Assembly (NCBI GenBank): GCA_008016945.1
Contig: SSGN01000064.1
Span: 1 to 8,995 of the forward strand
Reading direction: 5' to 3'
DNA length: 8,995 nt
From: Flavobacteriales bacterium
Lineage (GTDB): Bacteria > Bacteroidota > Bacteroidia > Flavobacteriales > PHOS-HE28
The number at the start of each line of letters is the position of its first letter. Position 1 is the first letter of the stretch. The position numbers and the translations under genes were made by a program. The notes under the pieces are model-generated. The model ran no database searches. It saw only the letters and a program-made list of their open reading frames with translations, and was not told where the DNA came from. This document shows positions 1 through 6,834 of this stretch, piece by piece.

Positions 1-636
1 CGCCAGCAGGCCGCGCATGAAACGCTGACGCTGACCGGCATGTACAACGTGCTCGAAAAACTGCGCTCGGGCGAGGCGCTGACGGCGAAGGAAAAAACGA
101 TCCACGAACAGGGCCTGGTCGGCGTGCTGAAAACCCTGCACGACGAACTCGACGACGCCGTGCTGGATGCCTACGGCTGGAGCGACCTCGGCCCGCAGCT
201 CGCCGACCCGGCCATGCGCGAAGCCGCCCGCGAAACCCTGCTCGAACGGCTGGTGGCGCTCAACGCCGAACGCGCCGCGGAAGAAGCGGAAGGCCACATC
301 CGATGGCTGCGCCCCGAGTTTCAGAACCCCGCCGCGGTCCCCGCACCACGCCAGAGCGACCTGCCCGTCGAACCGGACGAGGAGGCCACCGCGGTCGCTG
401 CGACTACCGCACCGGCTACCGCAGCCTCCCGCCAGCCCTGGCCACCCACCCTGCCCGAGCAGGTCGCCGCCGTCGCCCGCGTGCTGGCTGACGCCGCCGC
501 CCCGCTCGACGAAGCCGCCCTCGCCGCCCGCTTCACCGGTAAGGGCCCGTGGAAGAAACGCCTGCCGCAGATCATCGACACGCTGGAAGCGCTGGGGCGT
601 GTGCGGCGGGATGCTTCCGGGACGCGCATCGTGTGA
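1..636 (+). CDS. DNA methyltransferase of a restriction/defence system, C-terminal part (5' truncated by window)
   Basis: The frame is open from base 1 to TGA at 634-636, so the gene begins upstream; an internal ATG at 40 has no ribosome site and is not the start. The visible residues open with a helical stretch (NVLEKLRSGEALTAKEKTIH, then EQGLV and a DAYGWSDL motif) that I recall from the C-terminal ends of large COG1002-type class I SAM-dependent DNA methyltransferases, including type II/IIG restriction-modification and DISARM/PglX-like proteins. A conserved-looking LNAERAAEEAEGHIRWLRPEFQNP segment follows, then an Ala/Pro-rich linker (about residues 110-155) and a last segment of about 60 residues shaped like a winged helix. 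The SAM-binding and NPPY catalytic motifs lie outside the window, so the modified base, the target site and any fused nuclease cannot be judged. It converges on the STAND NTPase gene with no spacer. The family call is from memory of related proteins. Confidence 0.72.
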   Translation, partial: RQQAAHETLTLTGMYNVLEKLRSGEALTAKEKTIHEQGLVGVLKTLHDELDDAVLDAYGWSDLGPQLADPAMREAARETLLERLVALNAERAAEEAEGHIRWLRPEFQNPAAVPAPRQSDLPVEPDEEATAVAATTAPATAASRQPWPPTLPEQVAAVARVLADAAAPLDEAALAARFTGKGPWKKRLPQIIDTLEALGRVRRDASGTRIV

Positions 637-3600
637 TCACGTTCGGGATCTCGTTGGCCAGCGGAGGTCCAGCACGCGCACGAAAATCCGCTTTTGCTCT
701 GCCGGATCGAGCAATACCGTCAGGCGCTCCTGCAACTCGCTCGCCGAGCGCGGCCGTTTGCCGCCATCGAGGGTACCCGCCTTCTGTCGGTCCCCGCCGA
801 ACCACAGCACGAGGTAGATGCCGTGTTCGGCTGCCTTCGGCGCGATGGCGTACTGGCCAATCAGTTGTTTTCGCAGCCCGGTCCACAGCGACTCGTTCCA
901 CTCGCCCTTGATCTCGATCGGCAGGTCGAGGGTATTCCTGAAAGAAACCCGGATATCAGCGCGCTTGTCGTTGAAGTAATCGCCCTCCGGTTGGCAATCG
1001 ATGCCGAACGGTGAAAGCCGTGCGCGCAGCAACGGCAGCAATGCGTCGCGGCAACTGTTTTCGGTTTTTGGTGTATTTGGCTCGGTTTCCGTCCAGAACA
1101 GCCCGAACAGATCGGCATTGTCCTGACGCACATCCCGCGCAATATCGTCGAGATGCGCAAGCGTCAGCGCCAAGAGATCGGCCGGACTAGCCGGCTCGCG
1201 GTTCGCGAGCACCTGGGCGACTTCGGCAAGCTCCGGAAAACGGAAGTCTTTCTCGCGCCGATGGAGTTGCAGTTGATGGCGAGTGCTTTCGAGAGCGAAC
1301 TTCAATTTCTGCAAGCCAGGCGAGGCAAGCAGTCGCTCGATCTCTTCAGCGGATTCGGGGGTACCGATTGCACCCAGACGCGTAACCAGTGCGCGGACGT
1401 GATCGCCGCGTCGCATGGCTTCGCTAACCATGCCACTGCGCGACCAGTCGAGTTCGGCATGCGGTGCAAGCAGTTCGATCAACTTGCCGATACTCGCAAC
1501 AGATAGCAGATAGCTGCCATCGAACTCACCGAAACGCTCGCTGAGGAACCCCGAAAGGTAATTGGCCCTTGTCGATGATTTGCCGATGAATTGCCAGAGG
1601 GCGCTTTCGTAGCACTCCGGCGCAAGCAGCATCCCGGCCGCAAGCCAATAAACCTTCTGCGGAGCGTCTAGGCTCGTCATCGCAGTCTTCTTTTCCACGA
1701 GCAGCATCAGTGCATCGCGTGCGTACTTGAGCGCCGCTTTCAGCAGATATTCGAGGTGGTTGAGCTGCCCCGACCGGGCGCGTAACGGGAAGCGATCGAG
1801 CAGTTGCGGCGCGGCGAGCGCTGCGACTTCGGCGTATGCAGCATCATGCGCCAGCGGGTAGATGCCGTCGATGAAATCACTCTTTGATTTCAGTATGGCG
1901 CTGGCGTAGGTAACCAGCACCTCGGACACAAGCGGAGGCCGCACTCTGGCGAGATGCGAAAACCAGGTGGGCGTGTTGTCGGCACCATAGGTCAGCCGGA
2001 AGGCCAGCATGCGGCGCAGGATATCATCGGCCAACATGTCGATGCTCTCGGCGCCATCCTGCCAGCGCAACTCCATACCTAGCAGACAGGGCTGGCGAAT
2101 GAAGTGTTCTCGCTGTTTGGTAGCAAGATCGATGATATCGGCAACCGCTGGCAGATCCTCTCGTAGCGGGCAACGCCGGAAGCCGGCTTCGGCGGCCGAG
2201 CGGATCTCGGCGCTGTTCGCGCAATAGTTGTCGAAGCGCTCTGCCACCGTCGCGCCATGCACGTCGCTGTAGAGGTTCAGCCAGACACCCGCCAGCTCGT
2301 GCATCAGGGCGACGTTGGCAGTTCCGGCGCGGATAGCGTCGATCCGGGGGCGCAAATTGACTGTGCGCTCCCTGATGCGTTCGGCGCGCTCCTGTTTGTA
2401 GCGATTCTTTCTGGCAGCATCTTCCAGCCGCCAATCGTCGTCTCGAATCTCGCACGCCAGTAGCGGAGCCAACCAGTGCCGTTTCTCTGGATGCGCTTCA
2501 CCCCACGCTTCGACATGTTCGAGCGTCAGGCCGACGTTGCCCTGCTCGCGAATGAGTGCAAACACCGCCTTCGCCAGATGTTCCTCGGCCAGCTCGTCGC
2601 TGGGTGTTTGCGCAACCTGTTGCAGGTGCCACAGACCGATATCTGCCGGTGCAGCGGCACCACGGAAGCGGTTCTCGAACGTGTAGAGACGGGCGCGAGC
2701 CTGCTCCGCTCCTTCACACGCACGGTAGCAAAGACCCAGCAGCCGCTTGTGGCGTTCCGGGTGTTCCTCAAGCCATCTGGCGATCGACCGCCGGTCTTCC
2801 TGATCGCCTTCGCTATGACCGAATTTGTCGACGCCGATTCCGAGCCAACTGAACAGGCGTTCGTCGCCGACCTGATCACCGTGTAACGTGACCCCTCGCG
2901 CTAGCAGGCCATTGAGCACGCCGTCGATGAAGTATTCGTGCTGCTCCGATGCAGTCAGATCGTTCCGCGTCGCCAGTGCGTCAAGCAGCGAAGGAAGGTG
3001 AGAGGGCGGCGCATTCTTCGCGACTTCGTGGCGCCAGAACCACGAGTAATTTCCGATCAGCGACGTGTTCTTCGGAACGTGCAGATAGCGCGTCAGCGCA
3101 CCGGGCTCAATAGCTGCCGGATACAGGTGTTGCAACAAGCGGCCGGCCAGTTCATCGTCGCCATCGGCAACACGGCCATCGGCGAAGTCATCCAGCAGGT
3201 CGATGGCCTCTGCCGTGGGCGGGCTCAACCTCAGCCACGCTTCGAGAGCTGTCGTTCTGACATGGCCCCAACGGCTGTCATCGCAGGCGATCGCTTTGAG
3301 CAGGCTTCCCAGCTCAGGCAGGATCGGCCCGGCACCGAGGGCAGCGAGAAGGCAGGTGGCGTACGACTGCGTAGCATCGTCACGATCCGGCGACGCGAGA
3401 GCCTCCCGGAATTCGTCGATCAGCTCAGCGTCGGCCAGCGCTCCCAGCGCATCGCCCCTCCGTGCGTCCCAATGAAAGCCGGTGAACCGCCTGGCTTCCT
3501 GGCGAAGACCGGCCAGAAGGCTTCGCTTGTCATTCGGCGACATCGGTTTCGCGTCGCCGTAGAGGATGACGGTCAGTGGGTCGGCGGCAATCAAGGCGGG

Positions 3601-4683
3601 CCGGGCGGAGAGGCAATACAGCGCCAGCCAGGCATAGAGACCACGCAGGCCGGCAACGGTGCGGCCGTCCTGCCCCTGCAACAGGTTGAGGACACGACCG
3701 ACCGGCAAGCCGCCACGATCGATCCGGTGCGCCAGCCATCGCGCGGCAAGAAATTCGGCAACGCTACGATGAGCGGGCACAACACGCTCGACCTCCGCGG
3801 CCTCCGGCCGAAACAAGGCTCTGCGGGCCGCGGCTACCGCCTCCGCGTGATCGGGCGGTGAAAAATCATCGAGGACCGGGAAGCGCGCATCCGCGCTGTC
3901 CCGGTCCAGCGCGATGCCGCTCTTGTCGGCCAGGAGCATGGCCGCACACAACTGGCCGGCCACATCGAGCAATTTTTCTGGCGGCTGCGGCGTTTGTCGG
4001 AGCGCGGTACGGTGAGCCTTGCTCCATTCTCCGGCCAGTTTTTCACAGGCGAGTTCGAACGTTTTTTGCCGGGATGAGGGCCAATTCTCGCCACGAATGG
4101 CCTCCGCCAGCAGGCCGAGGGTCTGCGGGTTACGGAGAAGCTCGGCAACGTCGTGACTCTCCGCCTTCTTTATAAAACTGTCGGGGTCGGCTATCCCGTG
4201 GTTCTCCCGAAGGATCGCGGCGATGTCGTCGTCACCCAAGGCTTCGAGCACGAGCATAGCGAGTTCGCCGTCGGGCGATGCCGACTTGATGGCCGCTTCG
4301 TCGGACGATCCGAACCAGTCTGCGGCCCGGCAGGCGATGCGGAACGGCGGGCTGCCAAGCTGCTTCAGGCGTGCGCGGACCTGAAGCAGGATGCTCTCTC
4401 CGGCGCCACTGGCACGCGTTTCGTCGAGGCCATCTAGAAACAGCGTTCTTTCGCGCAGTTCCTCCTGCAATCCGTCGAGCAGGAACTCGGCAATCGAAAG
4501 ATGCAGCCCGCCAGTTGCGGTTGCCTCCTCCGCGAAGGCGCTGGTCTTTCCTGCGCCCGGTTCGCCCAGCAACACCCATGCGGAATGGGTGCGGAAGTCG
4601 CTCAGCGGCTGATTCTTGGAATCAGCGGTGCTCTGGTTGTGGTTGTCCGAAATGCGGTGAACTCGTCGCGGGACAATGAGCAT
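637..4683 (-). CDS. STAND/NACHT-like NTPase with helical body and C-terminal PD-(D/E)XK nuclease-like domain
   Basis: The product is 1348 residues. Near the N-terminus are a Walker A loop (LLGEPGAGKT, P-loop about residues 40-47), a Walker B (LFLDGLDE, 81-88) and a sensor-like RIACRAADW (115-123). HRSVAEFLAARW at about 305-317 resembles the end of the winged-helix part of NACHT/STAND modules. The next 850 or so residues look entirely alpha-helical, with a very charged helix near 750-785, as expected of a repeat-type ligand-sensing domain. The last 130 residues show a PD-(D/E)XK pattern: D1243 in ADIRV, E1257-x-K1259 in LPIEIKGE, and QLIGQY at 1273-1278. By family knowledge such proteins sense an invader, oligomerise with ATP and trigger an effector, here presumably DNA cleavage in the cytoplasm. 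The ATG at 4683 is preferred because it has a good ribosome site and starts 4 bases after the upstream stop; an in-frame ATG at 4755 would overlap the upstream gene by 68 bases. The architecture is clear, the function inferred. Confidence 0.85.
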   Translation of the reverse strand: MLIVPRRVHRISDNHNQSTADSKNQPLSDFRTHSAWVLLGEPGAGKTSAFAEEATATGGLHLSIAEFLLDGLQEELRERTLFLDGLDETRASGAGESILLQVRARLKQLGSPPFRIACRAADWFGSSDEAAIKSASPDGELAMLVLEALGDDDIAAILRENHGIADPDSFIKKAESHDVAELLRNPQTLGLLAEAIRGENWPSSRQKTFELACEKLAGEWSKAHRTALRQTPQPPEKLLDVAGQLCAAMLLADKSGIALDRDSADARFPVLDDFSPPDHAEAVAAARRALFRPEAAEVERVVPAHRSVAEFLAARWLAHRIDRGGLPVGRVLNLLQGQDGRTVAGLRGLYAWLALYCLSARPALIAADPLTVILYGDAKPMSPNDKRSLLAGLRQEARRFTGFHWDARRGDALGALADAELIDEFREALASPDRDDATQSYATCLLAALGAGPILPELGSLLKAIACDDSRWGHVRTTALEAWLRLSPPTAEAIDLLDDFADGRVADGDDELAGRLLQHLYPAAIEPGALTRYLHVPKNTSLIGNYSWFWRHEVAKNAPPSHLPSLLDALATRNDLTASEQHEYFIDGVLNGLLARGVTLHGDQVGDERLFSWLGIGVDKFGHSEGDQEDRRSIARWLEEHPERHKRLLGLCYRACEGAEQARARLYTFENRFRGAAAPADIGLWHLQQVAQTPSDELAEEHLAKAVFALIREQGNVGLTLEHVEAWGEAHPEKRHWLAPLLACEIRDDDWRLEDAARKNRYKQERAERIRERTVNLRPRIDAIRAGTANVALMHELAGVWLNLYSDVHGATVAERFDNYCANSAEIRSAAEAGFRRCPLREDLPAVADIIDLATKQREHFIRQPCLLGMELRWQDGAESIDMLADDILRRMLAFRLTYGADNTPTWFSHLARVRPPLVSEVLVTYASAILKSKSDFIDGIYPLAHDAAYAEVAALAAPQLLDRFPLRARSGQLNHLEYLLKAALKYARDALMLLVEKKTAMTSLDAPQKVYWLAAGMLLAPECYESALWQFIGKSSTRANYLSGFLSERFGEFDGSYLLSVASIGKLIELLAPHAELDWSRSGMVSEAMRRGDHVRALVTRLGAIGTPESAEEIERLLASPGLQKLKFALESTRHQLQLHRREKDFRFPELAEVAQVLANREPASPADLLALTLAHLDDIARDVRQDNADLFGLFWTETEPNTPKTENSCRDALLPLLRARLSPFGIDCQPEGDYFNDKRADIRVSFRNTLDLPIEIKGEWNESLWTGLRKQLIGQYAIAPKAAEHGIYLVLWFGGDRQKAGTLDGGKRPRSASELQERLTVLLDPAEQKRIFVRVLDLRWPTRSRT

Positions 4684-4694
4684 CTTCCTACTCC
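4684..4694 (-). promoter_or_regulatory. Ribosome binding site that fixes the STAND NTPase start
   Basis: Read on the minus strand, GGAG at 4694-4691 lies 7 bases before the ATG at 4683. The upstream ATPase stop codon TAG (4690-4688) sits inside the spacer. Termination and re-initiation are therefore nearly superimposed, which suggests translational coupling of the two operon genes and argues against the longer start at 4755. Confidence 0.7.
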
Positions 4695-5944
4695 AGCCAG
4701 TGTGCTGCCGGGAAGGCGAGAAACTCGGCCAGGGAAACTCCACCCTCACCGACAATCAACGGCCGCACATCCTTGAACTTGTCTGCAAATACGCGGAGAC
4801 CTCTCGGAGTGGCGTATTTCGTGCCGCCTTTCACTTCGATTGCGACAAGCCGGCGCCCGTTGCTGAGTACGAAGTCCACTTCGTCCGGGCTTTCACGCCA
4901 GTACTGGACCTCGCAGGTATCCGCAGCCGTGTTGATGAGATGGGCGCCGACCGTACTCTCCACCAGCCGTCCCCAGAAGCTGCGATCCTTGCCTGCATCG
5001 GCACAGGTGTAGCCCGACAGCGCTGAAATCAGCGCGGTGTTATGGGCGTTCAGTTTCGGACTGGAGGCGCGCTGTCGAACCTTCTGCCCAGCGTATTTTG
5101 GCAGCCCGCTCAACAACCCGGCTTGCGAGAGCAGGTCAAGGTAATGGGCAAGCGTCACAGTATTGCCGGCATCCTGCAGTTGCCCCTGCAGTTTGGTGTA
5201 CGAAACGATCTGCCCCGAGTAGGCGCCGCAGCCCAGCTCGAAAAGCGTCTTGAGCAGGACGGGTTTGTCGACCCGCGTCATCTGCAAGATGTCTTTCTCG
5301 ATATTCGGCTGGATTAGCGCGCCGCGCACATAATCGCGCCAGCGGGTTTCATCGCGGATCAGGCTTGCGCTGCCGGGATAACCCCCGAAGTAGATATAGT
5401 CTTCGAGTGAGAAATCGAAGGCGGCCTGCATCTCGTCGAAGGACCAGTGCGACATTCGAATCGGTTCGTAGCGCCCCGCCAGGCTTTCGGTAAGTCCTTT
5501 CTGCATCAGCCACGGAGAGGAACCGAGCAGGATTACGTGCAGCGGCAGATTTTCAGCTCGATCGGCATCCCAGAGCCCTTTGACAACCTCAGACCAGCGC
5601 GGGATCTTCTGAATCTCGTCGATGGCGAGCACGTAGCATCTGCCCTCAGTCTGCGCTCTTGCATTGGCGCGCGCCTGTGTCCATTGGCGCACCAGCCATT
5701 CCGCAGTAGGCGGTGCTCCGTGCAGAGTGTTCGCCGCGACCCCCGACATCTGATCGCCGAAAGGATCGATCGCTTCGGGCAAAGGCTGATCCGTTGCCAC
5801 GAAGGTTGACGGATACGCGGACAGCGCTTGCTTAACCATTGTCGTCTTGCCGATCTGACGCGGGCCGGCAACTACGATCATGAAGCGGGGCCGCTCAGCA
5901 AGTCGCTGATGTAACATATTGATTTGTTTGCGACTGAATATCAT
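4688..5944 (-). CDS. AAA_14/DUF4143 family P-loop ATPase
   Basis: The 418-residue product has the usual length and order of the COG1373 group. It shows a Walker A (GPRQIGKTT, residues 27-35), a Walker B (YVLAIDEIQK, 104-113), a sensor strand (HVILLGSS, 136-143) and a likely arginine finger in LAGRYE (R158). EDYIYFGGYPG (181-191) follows, then a helical winged-helix-like middle (about 230-290). The C-terminal DUF4143 part has a PD-(D/E)XK-like arrangement: E329 in LVESTVGAHL, D357 in DEVDFVL and E370-x-K372 in AIEVKGG. Family members are widespread and poorly characterised, and no clear biochemical role is established; nuclease activity is inferred only from residue pattern. It is the first gene of an operon with the STAND nuclease, 4 bases apart. 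The ATG at 5944 is the first in frame after a TAA that falls within the upstream palindrome. No Shine-Dalgarno is obvious, and a downstream ATG at codon 10 is no better. Confidence 0.9.
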   Translation of the reverse strand: MIFSRKQINMLHQRLAERPRFMIVVAGPRQIGKTTMVKQALSAYPSTFVATDQPLPEAIDPFGDQMSGVAANTLHGAPPTAEWLVRQWTQARANARAQTEGRCYVLAIDEIQKIPRWSEVVKGLWDADRAENLPLHVILLGSSPWLMQKGLTESLAGRYEPIRMSHWSFDEMQAAFDFSLEDYIYFGGYPGSASLIRDETRWRDYVRGALIQPNIEKDILQMTRVDKPVLLKTLFELGCGAYSGQIVSYTKLQGQLQDAGNTVTLAHYLDLLSQAGLLSGLPKYAGQKVRQRASSPKLNAHNTALISALSGYTCADAGKDRSFWGRLVESTVGAHLINTAADTCEVQYWRESPDEVDFVLSNGRRLVAIEVKGGTKYATPRGLRVFADKFKDVRPLIVGEGGVSLAEFLAFPAAHWLE

Positions 5945-5957
5945 TGCGTGTGTTTTA

Positions 5958-5971
5958 GAGTAAATTTACTC
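5958..5971. promoter_or_regulatory. Perfect 14-base palindrome, possible operator of the ATPase-STAND operon
   Basis: GAGTAAATTTACTC reads identically on both strands. It lies 13 bases ahead of the ATPase ATG and about 3 bases downstream of the proposed -10, so it would cover the transcription start. A dimeric repressor bound here would block initiation. The symmetry is seen directly; the operator role and any binding protein are inferred. No regulator gene is visible beside it. Confidence 0.5.
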
Positions 5972-5974
5972 ATT

Positions 5975-6003
5975 AAAATAATCGAGCTGCCAAAAAGAAG
6001 CAA
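5975..6003 (-). promoter_or_regulatory. Candidate sigma70-type promoter for the ATPase-STAND operon
   Basis: On the minus strand TTGCTT (6003-5998) and TATTTT (5980-5975) are separated by 17 bases, matching the consensus hexamers at 3 and 4 of 6 positions. The region is distinctly AT-rich (about 32% GC over 5945-6010) in a GC-rich window. TTGGCA at 5992-5987 is a better -35 but has no convincing -10 at a suitable distance. Confidence 0.4.
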
Positions 6004-6021
6004 GAATTTGCCAGCCTTTAC

Positions 6022-6046
6022 AGAGTCTCGGATGTTCCGAAGAGTC
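6022..6046. repeat. Small inverted repeat flanked by direct hexamers between divergent genes
   Basis: TCGGA (6028-6032) and TCCGA (6036-6040) form an inverted repeat around TGT. AGAGTC occurs on each side (6022-6027 and 6041-6046) as a direct repeat. This lies upstream of the acetyltransferase and could be a regulatory site for it, or chance. No promoter with good hexamers for the acetyltransferase was found; TTTACA at 6017-6022 is a possible -35 without a clear -10. Confidence 0.3.
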
Positions 6047-6078
6047 ACTAAAGCCATGTCGGCACAGGATCAACGGCA

Positions 6079-6681
6079 ATGAGGAGCCTTTCGGTGACCA
6101 ACAACGCGCACTGGCATGCCGCCAACGGCACGCCGCTGCATATGCGCCATGTCCGCACGGACGATACCGAGCGCCTGCGCCTGGCCCTCGGCCGGCTTTC
6201 TCCGGAAGCGCGACGGCAACGGTTTCTTGCCCCGATCAACACGATCAGCGACGCCTTCGTGCGCGATCTCACCGAGGCACCGCGCGAACGGCAGTGCACG
6301 CTGCTCGTCTTGCGGCAGGAAAACGGTGAGGAGATTCCCGTTGCCGGCGGGCGATTCGTTATCGGCGATACGCCGGAAACGGCCGATACCTGCGAGTTCG
6401 CCTTGACCATCGGCGACGCCTGGCAGGGCCAGGGCATCGGTCGCCGCCTGCTGCGGGCGCTGATCGATGAGGCAGAAGCACGCGGCCTGCGCCGCATGCT
6501 CGGCCATGTCCTGCTCGACAACCGCGCGATGCTGGCCCTGGCCCGCCAGCAGCACTTCTCGATCGAGGCCAGCCCGGATGACGCACAGACGCGCCTCGCG
6601 ATCCTCGATCTTCCCCGCCGCAAGACGCGGCGCCGAAGGGGCGTTCTTGGCCGCCTCGCCGGAATGTTCGGCAAGCGCTAG
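6079..6681 (+). CDS. GNAT-family N-acetyltransferase with basic C-terminal tail
   Basis: The 200-residue product carries the GNAT acetyl-CoA signature QGQGIGRRLL (about residues 116-125) after the strand EFALTIGD, and a later LDNRAMLALARQQHF segment (146-160) matching the usual second part of the fold. The early LSPEARRQRFLAPI stretch resembles GNAT domains of the Pat-type protein lysine acetyltransferases, so a protein substrate is possible but not shown. The last 20 residues are unusually basic (RRKTRRRR and a final FGKR) and may bind nucleic acid, membrane or a partner. ATG 6079 has a weak AGGA nine bases upstream. A GTG at 6094 has AGGAG at 6082-6086 with a 7-base spacer and may be the true start, removing five residues. 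It is divergent from the ATPase operon and 153 bases ahead of the iron permease, with no evident functional link to either. Confidence 0.85.
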   Translation: MRSLSVTNNAHWHAANGTPLHMRHVRTDDTERLRLALGRLSPEARRQRFLAPINTISDAFVRDLTEAPRERQCTLLVLRQENGEEIPVAGGRFVIGDTPETADTCEFALTIGDAWQGQGIGRRLLRALIDEAEARGLRRMLGHVLLDNRAMLALARQQHFSIEASPDDAQTRLAILDLPRRKTRRRRGVLGRLAGMFGKR

Positions 6682-6761
6682 GGCCTGTCCTCACCCACCC
6701 GGTGGTTGTGGATGAATGGGAATAGACCTCTGGGCTGAACGCTGGCGACATTCCAGCATGC

Positions 6762-6782
6762 CTGCGGGGCTTGCTTCCGCAG
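6762..6782 (+). other. Hairpin overlapping the -35 of the iron permease promoter
   Basis: CTGCGG (6762-6767) pairs with CCGCAG (6777-6782) around a 9-base loop that contains the proposed -35 hexamer. There is no T-run after it, so it is not a standard intrinsic terminator for the acetyltransferase gene. It may be a weak terminator, a protein site or chance in GC-rich DNA. Confidence 0.25.
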
Positions 6783-6799
6783 TGCAGTTTCCGTACAAT
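6771..6799 (+). promoter_or_regulatory. Sigma70-type promoter of the iron uptake genes
   Basis: TTGCTT (6771-6776) and TACAAT (6794-6799) are exactly 17 bases apart; the -10 matches consensus at 5 of 6 positions. The predicted start lies near 6806, about 30 bases ahead of the permease ATG. A Fur-like box overlaps the end of the -10 and the start point, which fits repression when iron is sufficient. Confidence 0.6.
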
Positions 6800-6815
6800 G
6801 CGAACCATTCTCATT
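6797..6815. promoter_or_regulatory. Fur box (ferric uptake regulator operator)
   Basis: AATGCGAACCATTCTCATT fits the Fur operator pattern. In the 7-1-7 scheme (TGATAAT-N-ATTATCA) the core at 6799-6813 matches 10 of 14 positions, with the right half-site 6 of 7. Its place across the -10 and start point of an iron permease promoter supports the call. Fur with Fe2+ would block transcription here. The site is recognised by eye, not scored with a matrix. Confidence 0.65.
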
Positions 6816-6834
6816 TGTATATAGGGAATTCGCC

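Noticed and set aside
2938..3861. Long plus-strand open frame (307 codons) opposite the STAND gene
   Set aside because: It lies wholly antisense to a well-supported domain-bearing gene, has no recognisable motif, and is typical of shadow frames in GC-rich DNA.
4684..4755. Longer N-terminus for the STAND NTPase from ATG 4755
   Set aside because: It would overlap the ATPase coding end, and the ATG at 4683 has a well-placed GGAG right after the upstream stop.
6682..6700. Insertion-sequence end (GGCCTGTCCTCACC-like) after the acetyltransferase
   Set aside because: No matching inverted repeat, target duplication or transposase remnant is seen nearby.
6762..6782. Rho-independent terminator after the acetyltransferase
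   Set aside because: The stem is only 6 bases with a 9-base loop and no T-run, and it overlaps a better-supported promoter.
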